Assembly (NCBI GenBank): GCA_020634755.1
Contig: JACKBC010000029.1
Coordinates: 1 to 64,000, forward strand
DNA: 64,000 bases
Reading direction: 5' to 3'
Source of the DNA: Caldilineaceae bacterium
GTDB taxonomy: Bacteria > Chloroflexota > Anaerolineae > Caldilineales > Caldilineaceae
The position numbers and the translations under genes are program-made. Of the stretch, positions 46,441 to 55,600 are shown one piece after another. Position 1 is the first letter of the stretch. Each line of letters opens with the position of its first letter. The notes under the pieces are model-generated. The model searched no databases and was not told the DNA's origin. It worked only from the letters and a program-made list of their open reading frames with translations.

Positions 46441-49400
46441 ATGAGCCAACTTAAGCTTTACCTCATGGGCGCGCCGCGTGTGCAACTGGATGACCAGGTG
46501 GTGGAGTTGCCGCGCCGCAAGGTGTTGGCCATTTTGATCCATGTGGCGCTGACCGGGCAACGGCTGCGGCGCGATACGCTGGCCACCATGCTATGGCCGG
46601 CGTCAAGCGGCAACAGCGCACGCGCATCGCTGCGCCGCGAGTTGAGCGCGTTGAGCAATGCCATTGGCGTCGAATGGCTGGACACAACGCGTGAGGATAT
46701 AGCGCTGCGTCAAGATGCCAATGTGTGGAGCGATGTGGCGGCGTTTCGGGCGGCCCTGGCTGGAATTGCGGACGGCACAGCGGCTGACGATGGCGCGCTG
46801 CGGTCGGTCGTGGCGCTCTATCGGGGTGATTTTCTGGCCGGCTTTACGCTGCCCGATTGTCCAACGTTTGACGATTGGCAATTTTTCGAATCGGAAAGCC
46901 TGCGCAGTGCGTATGCCCAGGCGTTGACTCAGTTGGTACAGCAACTGTCTGCCCAAGGTCAATATGACGACGCGATTGATTACGCCCGCCGCTGGTTAGC
47001 GCTGGATCCGTTGGAAGAGGCGGTCCAGCGCGAAATGATGTGGCTCTATGCCAAGGCGGGTCAGCAGGCCGCGGCGCTGCGTCAGTATGAAGAATGTGCG
47101 CGCCTGCTTGAGGAAGAACTGGGCGTTGAACCGGACGCCGAAACAGAGGCGCTTTGTGAGGCGATTCGGCGCCGCCAGTTTGCGGTGGACGCGGCGGAAA
47201 ACCCACCCGCCGGCGCGCTGGAACACCTGGCCGCAGATCCCGCCCAGCACGCTTCGTTGCTTGCGTTTGCGCCGGCCCCACCCCAGCGACATAATTTGCC
47301 CGTACAGGTCACTTCGTTTGTGGGACGCACTGAGGAACTGGCCGCGGTTTGCCAGCTGCTGATGACGCAAGCCGAATGCCGCTTGCTGACGCTGGTGGGG
47401 CCAGGCGGGATTGGCAAGACGCGTTTGGCGCTGCAAATTGTGCAACAGATTGCGGATAGCGACGCTGTGGCGCACGGCGCGCGCTATGCCGATGGTGTCT
47501 TTTGGGCCCCATTGGAAACCGTGGATAGCGGGGAGCAGCTTGTAACGGCGCTGGCCAATGCATTGGGGTTTGCTTTTCAGGGCAGCACCGAGCCGTGGGA
47601 GCAGTTGCTGCGTCATTTACAGAGCAAGCATCTGCTGTTGCTGCTTGATAATTTTGAACATCTCTTGCCTCAGGCCGATCTACTTACGACGATTTTACAG
47701 ACGGCGCCCGGCATCTCTATGCTGGTGACTTCGCGCGAGGCGTTGGCTTTGCAAGAGGAATGGCTCTATGGGGTAAGTGGGTTTGACGCGCCATCTGCGG
47801 ATGCTGAGCCGGCGGCAATGGCGCAGAACAGCGCCGTGCAGCTCTTTTTACAGCGGGCGCGTCGCGCCGATTCTAGCCTGATGTTGGATCGGGAAGTATG
47901 GGGGGCCATTGTGCGCATCTGCCGGCTTGTGGATGGGTTGCCGCTGGGACTAGAACTGGCTGCAGCTTGGGTGCGTACATTGAGCGTGGCCGAGATTGCC
48001 GATGAAATTGCCCGCGATTTGGACTTTTTAACCGCCACGGCGCGCGGCCTGCCGCAGCGGCACAGCAGCCTGCGCAGGGTGCTGGAACAGACGTGGCGAT
48101 TGCTGGCCCCGGCAGAGCAGGATCTCTTCTGCCGGCTGGCCCTGTTTCACAACGGCTTTACGCGGCAGGCGGCCAGCCGCGTGGCCGATGCGTCCATCGT
48201 GACGTTGGCGGCGCTGGTGCGCAAGTCGATCATTAGCCACAGCCGAGACGGGCGCTATGCGATGCACGGGCTGCTGCGCCAATTTGCGGCGGCGCGTCTG
48301 CACGCAGATGCCGAATTGGCGCAGGCGATTGCCGAAAAGCATAGCCGCTATTATGGCGTGCTGGTGCAATCGCTAGAGAGCGGCCTCATTGGGGCCGAAC
48401 ATGCGGTGGTGCTGGAGCAGATGGGGCAGGATATCGAGAACATTCGCAGCGGCTGGCGCTGGGCCGTGGCCCACGTGGAGCATGATCCGGCGCAGGTGAT
48501 GTTGCTGAATCGCTATGTGGCGGCATACTTTCAATTTTACGACACGCGCAGCCGTTTTCAGGAAGGGCGGGCCGAATTTCAGCTGGCCCTGGACGCCCTG
48601 GAAGCGCTGGCGGCGGATCAGAATGCACAATTGGTACGGGCGCGCGTTGAGGGGCGGCTGGGCTGGTTTGCTTTTCAAACCGGCCAACCCACTTTGGCCA
48701 AAAAGCATTTGGCACAGAGCATTCATGCTCTGCATATTGATGTGCTGCATAAAGTTGACGCCCAGGCCGAGCTTGTCTTTTCGTTGAACTATTTGGGCGC
48801 GGTCCATCGGCATCTGCATGAATACGCGGCGGCGCAACGCGTCTTGGAAGAAAGTTGCCAGATTTGCCAGGCGCGCGGCGATCGCTTTGGCCTAACGGTG
48901 GCGCTCAATATTTTGGGCCAAATTGCCTATGCAGAAGAGGCATATGAGCGGGCGCAGAGCTATTTGACAGAAAGCTTGGCCGTAAAGCAAGCCCTTGGCG
49001 ACCAGCGCGGTGCAATTTTCTCGTTGCTCTATTTGGGGCTGGTGGCGCGCGCCCAGAATGATTACGCGCGAGCCATACGTCTTTTTCAAGAGGGCATTCA
49101 GATCAGTGAGCAGCACGGTGACCGGCGCAGCATTGCCTTGGGGCTGAGCAATTTGGCTGAGGTGGAAGCTTTGATGGGGCATACAGCGGCGGCAGAAAAG
49201 TTGTATGCAGAGAGTCTGCAAATTTATGCCGACATTTCCAACGTGCAGGGCTTGGTGACCGTCCACATGAAGCTGGGGGACCTGGCGCGCGGCCAGCAGA
49301 ATGCCGCGGCCACGGCGCAACATTATGCCGCAGCGCTACGTCTGGCTAATGACCTACAAATCGCTCCGCAAGCGCTAGAATCGCTGGTGAAACCGGCGCA

Positions 49401-49449
49401 CACTTGGCGCGCTCAAAATCCGCTGGCGTGGCCGGCAGACACAATATAG
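46441..49449 (+). CDS. AfsR/SARP-family regulator, tandem paralogue
   Basis: A 1002-residue paralogue of the preceding gene with the same domain order. Winged helix: KLYLMGAPRVQL, RRKVLAILIHVAL, LRRELSALSNAIG. NB-ARC: VGPGGIGKT, LLLLLDNFEHL, LVTSREAL, GLPLGLELAAAW. Then LFCRLALFHNGFTRQAA and TPR repeats (SLLYLGLVARAQNDYARA and similar). It is clearly diverged from its neighbour, so the duplication is old. The two may sense different signals or act together. Confidence 0.9.
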   Translation: MSQLKLYLMGAPRVQLDDQVVELPRRKVLAILIHVALTGQRLRRDTLATMLWPASSGNSARASLRRELSALSNAIGVEWLDTTREDIALRQDANVWSDVAAFRAALAGIADGTAADDGALRSVVALYRGDFLAGFTLPDCPTFDDWQFFESESLRSAYAQALTQLVQQLSAQGQYDDAIDYARRWLALDPLEEAVQREMMWLYAKAGQQAAALRQYEECARLLEEELGVEPDAETEALCEAIRRRQFAVDAAENPPAGALEHLAADPAQHASLLAFAPAPPQRHNLPVQVTSFVGRTEELAAVCQLLMTQAECRLLTLVGPGGIGKTRLALQIVQQIADSDAVAHGARYADGVFWAPLETVDSGEQLVTALANALGFAFQGSTEPWEQLLRHLQSKHLLLLLDNFEHLLPQADLLTTILQTAPGISMLVTSREALALQEEWLYGVSGFDAPSADAEPAAMAQNSAVQLFLQRARRADSSLMLDREVWGAIVRICRLVDGLPLGLELAAAWVRTLSVAEIADEIARDLDFLTATARGLPQRHSSLRRVLEQTWRLLAPAEQDLFCRLALFHNGFTRQAASRVADASIVTLAALVRKSIISHSRDGRYAMHGLLRQFAAARLHADAELAQAIAEKHSRYYGVLVQSLESGLIGAEHAVVLEQMGQDIENIRSGWRWAVAHVEHDPAQVMLLNRYVAAYFQFYDTRSRFQEGRAEFQLALDALEALAADQNAQLVRARVEGRLGWFAFQTGQPTLAKKHLAQSIHALHIDVLHKVDAQAELVFSLNYLGAVHRHLHEYAAAQRVLEESCQICQARGDRFGLTVALNILGQIAYAEEAYERAQSYLTESLAVKQALGDQRGAIFSLLYLGLVARAQNDYARAIRLFQEGIQISEQHGDRRSIALGLSNLAEVEALMGHTAAAEKLYAESLQIYADISNVQGLVTVHMKLGDLARGQQNAAATAQHYAAALRLANDLQIAPQALESLVKPAHTWRAQNPLAWPADTI

Positions 49450-49493
49450 ACTTGAGTGAGGGATACGCACTTGAGAATGAAATGACATGAATG

Positions 49494-49582
49494 ACTTATG
49501 TTACGCAAGCCTGGAGGGAAGTCGGCTCGCCGCCGTTCCTGCTTCTCTCTAGCAGACTGGCTGTCGCTGCGTAACGTGAGTT
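49494..49582 (+). repeat. 90-bp MITE-like element, family A copy 4
   Basis: It begins ACTTATGTTACGCA and ends TGCGTAACGTGAGTT. Its last bases supply the TAA stop of the leftward nitrilase gene. Confidence 0.85.
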
Positions 49583-50546
49583 AATCAACCACATCAATCG
49601 TGCTTTGGCGGCGGCGGTCCACCATCAGTTTGGTTACATCGGGTCGGGCATAGTGACCCGCCGCATCAAAATTTTGCCGTTCTGCGCGTACGCGCTGGTG
49701 ATCCAGCGTGGCCACAATCAGTTTTTCGACGCCCGTGACGGGCTCCACAATCCACTCTCCGTCTGGCCCCGCAATGGCCGAGCCGCCGTTACAGAGGAGG
49801 CCATTCGCAAGTTCGGTGTGCATATCGGCCGTAATGATGTCCAAATGGGGCGTATCTGCGGGCATGTCGCCGATGCGCAGCAAGCCAGAAGCCGCCATTA
49901 CATAGCTGCGGCCCTCACGCGCCAAAAACCTGGTTGTCTCGGCTGTATTGTGTGCATCGCCGGGCCAAACCGCAATGTGCAAATCTTCGCCCAGCGCATA
50001 GAGCGCCGCCCGCGGCAGCGGCATCCAATTTTCCCAGCAGTTGAGTCCACCCACGGTGAACGCGCCCAGCCGGTGGGTGCGCAGGCCATTGCCGTCGCCG
50101 GTGGACCAGGTCATGCGTTCCTGATAGGTGGGCATGAGCTTGCGGTGAACCGACTGAATTTCGCCACGCTCGTCAATATAGACCAGCGAGCAATAGAGGC
50201 TATGACCGCCGCGATCGGCGGCTCGCTCCACTGTACCTACGTAGAGGGCAATCTGGCGGTCGGCTGCTACTTGCTGTAGCAGGCGCAAATGGCCCGCTTC
50301 GATCTGGATGGCTTGATCCACGTAATGGGCGTGAATGCGCTTCTGGATGGGCGAATCAAAGCGGGCGCCATCCGTCCAGTCGATCCAGATGGGATAGCCG
50401 GGCAGCAGCGCCTCGCCAAAAGCCACAAGTCGGCAGTCAGCGTCGGCTGCTTGCAAGGTGTAGTCAACCATTTTGGCCAACGTGGCGTCGCGGTTGAGCC
50501 AAGCCGGTGCGATTTGGGCTATACCGACAGTCAGTTGATCGCCCAT
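49581..50546 (-). CDS. nitrilase-family carbon-nitrogen hydrolase
   Basis: A 321-residue nitrilase-branch enzyme with the Glu-Lys-Cys triad: E45 (FGEALLPGYP), K136 (HRKLMPTYQER) and C170 (GGLNCWENWMPL). The CWEN form and the length fit nitrilase or cyanide dihydratase more than amidases. It would turn a nitrile into acid and ammonia, though the substrate is unknown. GGAGAAAACAAA precedes the ATG. The stop codon lies in a repeat element, so the C-terminus may have been reshaped by its insertion. Confidence 0.88.
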   Translation of the reverse strand: MGDQLTVGIAQIAPAWLNRDATLAKMVDYTLQAADADCRLVAFGEALLPGYPIWIDWTDGARFDSPIQKRIHAHYVDQAIQIEAGHLRLLQQVAADRQIALYVGTVERAADRGGHSLYCSLVYIDERGEIQSVHRKLMPTYQERMTWSTGDGNGLRTHRLGAFTVGGLNCWENWMPLPRAALYALGEDLHIAVWPGDAHNTAETTRFLAREGRSYVMAASGLLRIGDMPADTPHLDIITADMHTELANGLLCNGGSAIAGPDGEWIVEPVTGVEKLIVATLDHQRVRAERQNFDAAGHYARPDVTKLMVDRRRQSTIDVVD

Positions 50547-50714
50547 TTTGTTTTCTCCTGTGGCAACCAGAGATGTGCTACTCTGTGCGTGTTAGGGAAT
50601 CAAGCAGAAGCAGGTGGCAGATAGCAGGTGGCGAGTAACGCGTTACCCGCTACCTGCCGCTCGCCAATCATAGCAGCGCTTGCGCAGCTTGACCAATGGT
50701 GAACATTTTTGGGG

Positions 50715-50985
50715 ATGCCTCTCCCTGCTTTGCACCCTTGGGGTGCATCGCGTCCCTCTCTACCTCGTGGAGAGGGACAGATTTTGCGCTTATGAAAGTT
50801 AACAATTTAAATCGGTAAACAAAGGCACTGGTTGAAACCAGCGCCTGTCAGCTAAAGTACGCTAAAGCGCACTCTAGAAATAGCCTGCTTGAGCAGGCTT
50901 TCTCTAGCAGACGCAGGCTTCAGCCTGTGGCATCTATTACCGAAATAATTTATGAATGTCCATCAGCGCAAAATCAGGGAGAGGC
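50715..50985. repeat. diverged copy of the ureD-ureA repeat, split by an insertion
   Basis: The left part (GCCTCTCCCTG... to GGACAGATTTTGCGC at 50789) and the right part (ATCAGCGCAAAATCAGGGAG from 50962) join to give the same order as the 180-bp unit at 26721. Upstream, 50626-50660 holds a palindrome of CAGGTGGCGAGTAAC type. Confidence 0.75.
50790..50961. mobile_element. small MITE-like insertion
   Basis: About 172 bp sits in the loop of the TTTTGCGC/GCGCAAAA palindrome of an older repeat. Its ends, with ATCGGTAA (left) and TTACCGAAAT (right), are imperfect inverted repeats matching at about 19 of 27 positions. Three small hairpins fill the interior (ACTGGTT/AACCAG, AGCCTGC/GCAGGCT, CAGGCTT/AGCCTG). 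It codes for nothing. Confidence 0.6.
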
Positions 50986-51029
50986 AACGTGGGTGGCAAT
51001 ATTATCCCCGTCTGGGATGCCCCCATATT

Positions 51030-51626
51030 TTAGCCCGGCAATACAGCCAATCCATAGCCCATGTTGTAAAGCGTGAAGCCCAAGCGGCGATAGCTGGCCG
51101 GGCTGGGCATTTCAAATTCAAAGGCATCGGCCAGGCGATTGATGGTGCAGAAAACAAAGCAGATGGCAATGGCTTCGTGCACACCCTGTTCGCTGACGCC
51201 GGCCTGGTATAGAGCCGCCACATCATCGGCGATGACCGCCGTAGGTGATACGGTCAATTTTTCCAGAAAGCCCAACGTCAGGCGCAATGGTTCGCGTAGT
51301 GGAGCGTCGCGCCAGTTTGCCAGCGCGGCTTCCACGGTTGCAGTCGCAAAGCCATGGACCGCAATGGCGGTGTGTGCGCCCATGCAGTAGGTGCAGCGAT
51401 TGTTTTTAGAGACAAAGGCCGCCAAGAGTTCGGCTTCGGCTTTGTGCCAATATTGGACACCGCGCAAGGCTTCGGCCACACATTTATTAAAGGGGTGGCC
51501 GAAAAAGTCAGGTCGATAGGACTGCATGGCGATCGGTCCCACTTGGTGGCCGATCAGCTGCTTGATGAGGCGCAACTGGAGACGTTGCACAGAATTTAGG
51601 CCGTTGGTCAAAATTTCTAGGCGCAT
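51030..51626 (-). CDS. AhpD-like / carboxymuconolactone decarboxylase-family protein
   Basis: A 198-residue all-helical protein with the AhpD-type redox site: a Glu in HKAEAELLAAFVS, C78 and C81 in NRCTYCMGAH, and H85. Such proteins reduce peroxides or act as thiol oxidoreductases. It matches the peroxidase-related subgroup in which the CxxC is intact. It may be read with the downstream part of the region, but the ribosome site is weak. Confidence 0.83.
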   Translation of the reverse strand: MRLEILTNGLNSVQRLQLRLIKQLIGHQVGPIAMQSYRPDFFGHPFNKCVAEALRGVQYWHKAEAELLAAFVSKNNRCTYCMGAHTAIAVHGFATATVEAALANWRDAPLREPLRLTLGFLEKLTVSPTAVIADDVAALYQAGVSEQGVHEAIAICFVFCTINRLADAFEFEMPSPASYRRLGFTLYNMGYGLAVLPG

Positions 51627-51655
51627 GATTTAGATTCACAATTTATGCATCCCGT

Positions 51656-52441
51656 TTATTGCTGCGCTTTGAGGGCGGGGTTGGGGATAACGGGAACTTT
51701 GGGCGCTCTGCCAAAATTGGGGATGGGCAGAATCTTGGGCACACGCGTTTTGTATGTTGTATAGGTTGCGCCCAGCACGGCGATTAAATCTTTTTCCTCA
51801 AAATAGAGGCCAATAAAGATATAAATGCTCATGGTGATGGCCAGAAAGAGATGGCTCATGGACATGGTGGGCGTGACCCACAGGCCGATCAGAATGCCGA
51901 GCTGCAAGGGATGGCGCACCAGCTTGTATAGAAAGCGATCGGTGAAAAAGGGCGCTGGTTCCGGTTTGTTGCGCAGATTCAAATAGATCTGCTGCAAACC
52001 AAAGAGCTCAAAATGGTTGATAACAAAAGTTGATACCACGGCAAATGCCCAACCAAAGAGATAGCCGCCCGTCAAGATGATCTGCCCAATCGGGTTCTCA
52101 ACATGCCACAGAACGCCGGCCAGCGGCTGCCAAAAGAGGCAGATGACGAGCATCAGAATCCCCGAAAGCAGGACATAGGTGCTGCGCTCGGCGGCGCGCG
52201 GTATGGATTGGGTGAAGCGCCGTTTGAACGCCGGTCGCGCCATAACCGAATGCTGTAGCCCAAAAAGCACTATCAGCGCCACGTTGATCAGCAGGCCGCG
52301 GCCCAGCGGACCTGGCGCGCTCGAATCTATATGCAGAGGCAGAAATGACCAGCCACCGACAAATAGGATAAAATAGACAAGCCCGCCAAGGCCGACCACA
52401 TACGAAAAAAGTCCGTAGAGCAAGACAAAAATACGCGACAT
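51656..52441 (-). CDS. mddA: methanethiol S-methyltransferase-like membrane protein
   Basis: A 261-residue NnrU/ICMT-fold membrane protein with about six hydrophobic segments. INHFELFGLQQIYLNLR, then FLYKLVRHPLQLGILIGLW, and a C-terminal GLYFEEKDLIAVLGATYTTY match MddA, which makes dimethyl sulfide from methanethiol. The RHP and EExx motifs bind S-adenosylmethionine in the wider family. General isoprenylcysteine-methyltransferase-like function is the alternative. GAGGAGAATATT precedes the ATG. Confidence 0.75.
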   Translation of the reverse strand: MSRIFVLLYGLFSYVVGLGGLVYFILFVGGWSFLPLHIDSSAPGPLGRGLLINVALIVLFGLQHSVMARPAFKRRFTQSIPRAAERSTYVLLSGILMLVICLFWQPLAGVLWHVENPIGQIILTGGYLFGWAFAVVSTFVINHFELFGLQQIYLNLRNKPEPAPFFTDRFLYKLVRHPLQLGILIGLWVTPTMSMSHLFLAITMSIYIFIGLYFEEKDLIAVLGATYTTYKTRVPKILPIPNFGRAPKVPVIPNPALKAQQ

Positions 52442-52669
52442 AATATTCTCCTCATGTTGGTTAAATTTGCGCTATGCTTGCGCAGAAATTGTCTGGACAG
52501 CGCTAATTCCTTGGCTTTGTAAAACCCTAGCGCTGCCTACGCTGCGTTGGTTTTGCGTTCATCGGTCACGCAGAAGTGCTATGGCGCCTTTAGCATACCG
52601 GACGGGCGATCCGCTAGCGTCGACAGAATCGATCACTTGATGATCACCAAATGGATTTGTGAGTGAATT

Positions 52670-55600
52670 ATGCGTCAACTTACACCGGCTTTTATCCTGG
52701 AACATGTGGAGCAGGGCCGCGCCAGCGGTCAATTTGAGGCCGTGGTTCTCTTTGTAGATACGTCCGGTTTTACGCCAATCACCGCCCGTTTAAGCGCACA
52801 TGGCCGCGAGGGCGCCGAAGTCTTGGCCGGGATCTTGCTGGCGGTCTTTGAGCCGTTGGTGGAAGCAGTCTATGCTCATGGCGGCTTTATTGCCGGTTTT
52901 GCCGGCGATGCGTTTAAAGCCATCTTCCCTGGGGTGACGCCGGCAAGCTATCTGCACGCGCTGGCCGCCGCCGAACAGATTCGCACGCAAATGTTGAATC
53001 ACCCCACGCACAATACGCGCTACGGCGTCTTCAATTTTAGCGTGCGCATGAGCATGGCGGATGGCGCGGTGAGTTGGGCGGTCTGGTCTGGCGCCGCGCG
53101 TACAGCTTCCCAATCACAGGGGTATACATTTTTTGGCCCCGCCATCGATCAAGCGGTCCAAGGTGAAGATCATGCGGAGGGCGGCGAACTGGTTGTGACC
53201 CATTCCTTTTTTGACGCGTTGCAAGCTGTCGACCAGGGAGCAATCGCGCAAGCGGAGGTGTTAACGGCGGAGGCGACCGGCTATGTGCGCCTGTTGCTGC
53301 GCAGTGCTGAACTGCCCGCGCCGCGTGTTGTGGAACCCCCTGTTGCATCTTTACCATCGAGCGCAAGCCGGTTTTACCCTGAACCTCTGCTGAATATGCA
53401 GCCCCAGGGCGAATTCCGGCCGGTGTATACGCTCTTTATCAACGTGCAAACGTTGCCTGCGCCCACCGCGGATGGCGATTTCCTGCCCCGCTTTTTGCAA
53501 TTGTTGAATAACTATGGTGGTTATCTCTGTCGCATTGGGCGCATTGGCGCCAACGATCCGGGTGGTACCTTTTTGCTCTTTTGGGGCGCCCCCACCAGCC
53601 ACGAGAATGATCTCGAGCGCGTGCTCGGTTTTCTGCTCGAACTGCGCGCAATGCTGGGAGACGCAATGCGCGCCGGCGTGACCTATGCGGTGGTCTATGC
53701 TGGCTTTATCGGTTCAGCGCTGCGGGCGGAATATACCTGTTATGGCAGCCGCGTAAATCAGGGCGCGCGCCAAATGGTAATTGCCAAGTGGGGTCAGATT
53801 CTGCTTGACGAGACGACCGCGCGGCGGGCGCAAGTAGATTATGCCGTCAATTTGGCGGGTCACTTTGTGCTTAAGGGATTGGCCGGTGAGCAGCCGCTCT
53901 TTGATTTGCAAGGGCGACAGGCTGAACATGTGAGAACCGGACTTGCTCACGCATTGGCGTTTCCATCTGAGGCTGCCTTCATCGGACGCGCCGGGGAGGC
54001 GGCGCAGCTTCGGGCCGCGCTGCAGCCGGTTTTTGCCGGCCACTTTGCCGGCTTTACGCTGGTCAGCGGCGAGGCGGGCATTGGTAAGAGCCGGCTCGTG
54101 CATGAAGTATTGGACGCGCTGAATGGCCCCGATGCATCGCGCGACGCTCAGGTTTTTCTGTGCCAAACGGACGAAATCCTGCGCGAATCGCTGAATCCCC
54201 TGCGCTATTTTCTGCGCCGCTATTTTGATCAGGAAGCAGGTGGTGGGGACGCAGCCAACAAGGCGGCTTTTGCGCGCAAACTGGATGGGCTCATTGCGGC
54301 CACCACCGAGACGGCGCTGGCGGCCGAATTGGGGCGAACCCGCTCATTTCTCGGCGCATCGATCAATCTGCGCTGGCCCGATTCGCTCTATGAACAGTTG
54401 GACCCCCAACTGCGCTTTGAAAACGTGCTGTCGGCGCTGAAGGCGCTCTTATTGGCCGAGAGCCGTCAGCGCCCGTTGATCCTGCTGGTTGAGGATGCGC
54501 ACTGGCTGGATGAAGATTCGCGCGCCTTTTGGGCGCGCCTGGCGCGTAACGTGGATGAGTATCCATTGGCCATTGTGGCCACGGCGCGCCCGCTGGAAGA
54601 AGCCGGCGCCACGCCGATTCCGGCAGCCATTATCCGCCACGAGATTGCACTGTCTGCCCTAACCGCGGCAGATATTGAGGCATTGGCGCGTGCGCATTTA
54701 GGCGGCGCCATTGCCGCCGAATTGGTGGAGTTGCTCATGGCGCGGGCCGAGGGTAACCCGTTTTTTGCCGAGCAGATGTTGCTCTACCTACAAGAGCAAG
54801 CGCTGCTGCAAGAGGATGCACAGGGCTGGCGGCTGAACGATCGCTCTACATCGGGCAGCATTGTGCCAGAAGATGTGCAGACCGTGTTGGTGGCTCGTCT
54901 GGATCGGCTGGCGCAGGAAGTCAAACATGTGGTGCAGACGGCAGCCGTCTTGGGGCGCGAATTTAGCGTGCAGGTGTTGTCGCAAATGTTGCGCGGTGAT
55001 GCGGCGCTGGCGGCCAAAGTGCAGTCTGCCCAAGATGCGGCCGTTTGGGCGGCGCTGAGCGAGTTGCGCTATCTGTTCCGCCATGCGTTGCTGCGCGATG
55101 CGGCTTATGAGATGCAGTTGCGCACGCATCTGCGTCAGCTCCATGCGCTGGCCGCGCGCTCTTTCGAACAGATCTATGATGAGACGGAACTCGCCGCCTA
55201 CTATCCCGATCTGATCTACCATTACCGCGCCGCCGAGCTGCCCGAGCAGGAGCGTCACTATGCCGTTCTGGCTGCCGAACGTTCTGCCGCCGCCTACGCC
55301 AACGATGACGCCATTGCTTATTATTCGCGCACCCTGGCGCTGACGCCCGCGACCGACCATGCGCGCCGTTACGAACTGCTGTTAGCCCGCATCCCACTTT
55401 ACAATCTCAAGGGGGACCGCGAGCGGCAGGCCGCCGATTTGGCATTGTTGCGCGCCGCGGCGGAACAATTGGCGGACAATCAAAAAAGAGCCGAGGCGGC
55501 TGTGCGCTATTCTCAATATGCAGAGATGGTGGCCGCTTTTGACGATGCGCGGCAGACCGCCGAGCAGGCGCTCACTTTGGCCCAGGGCGAGCCGCAAATT

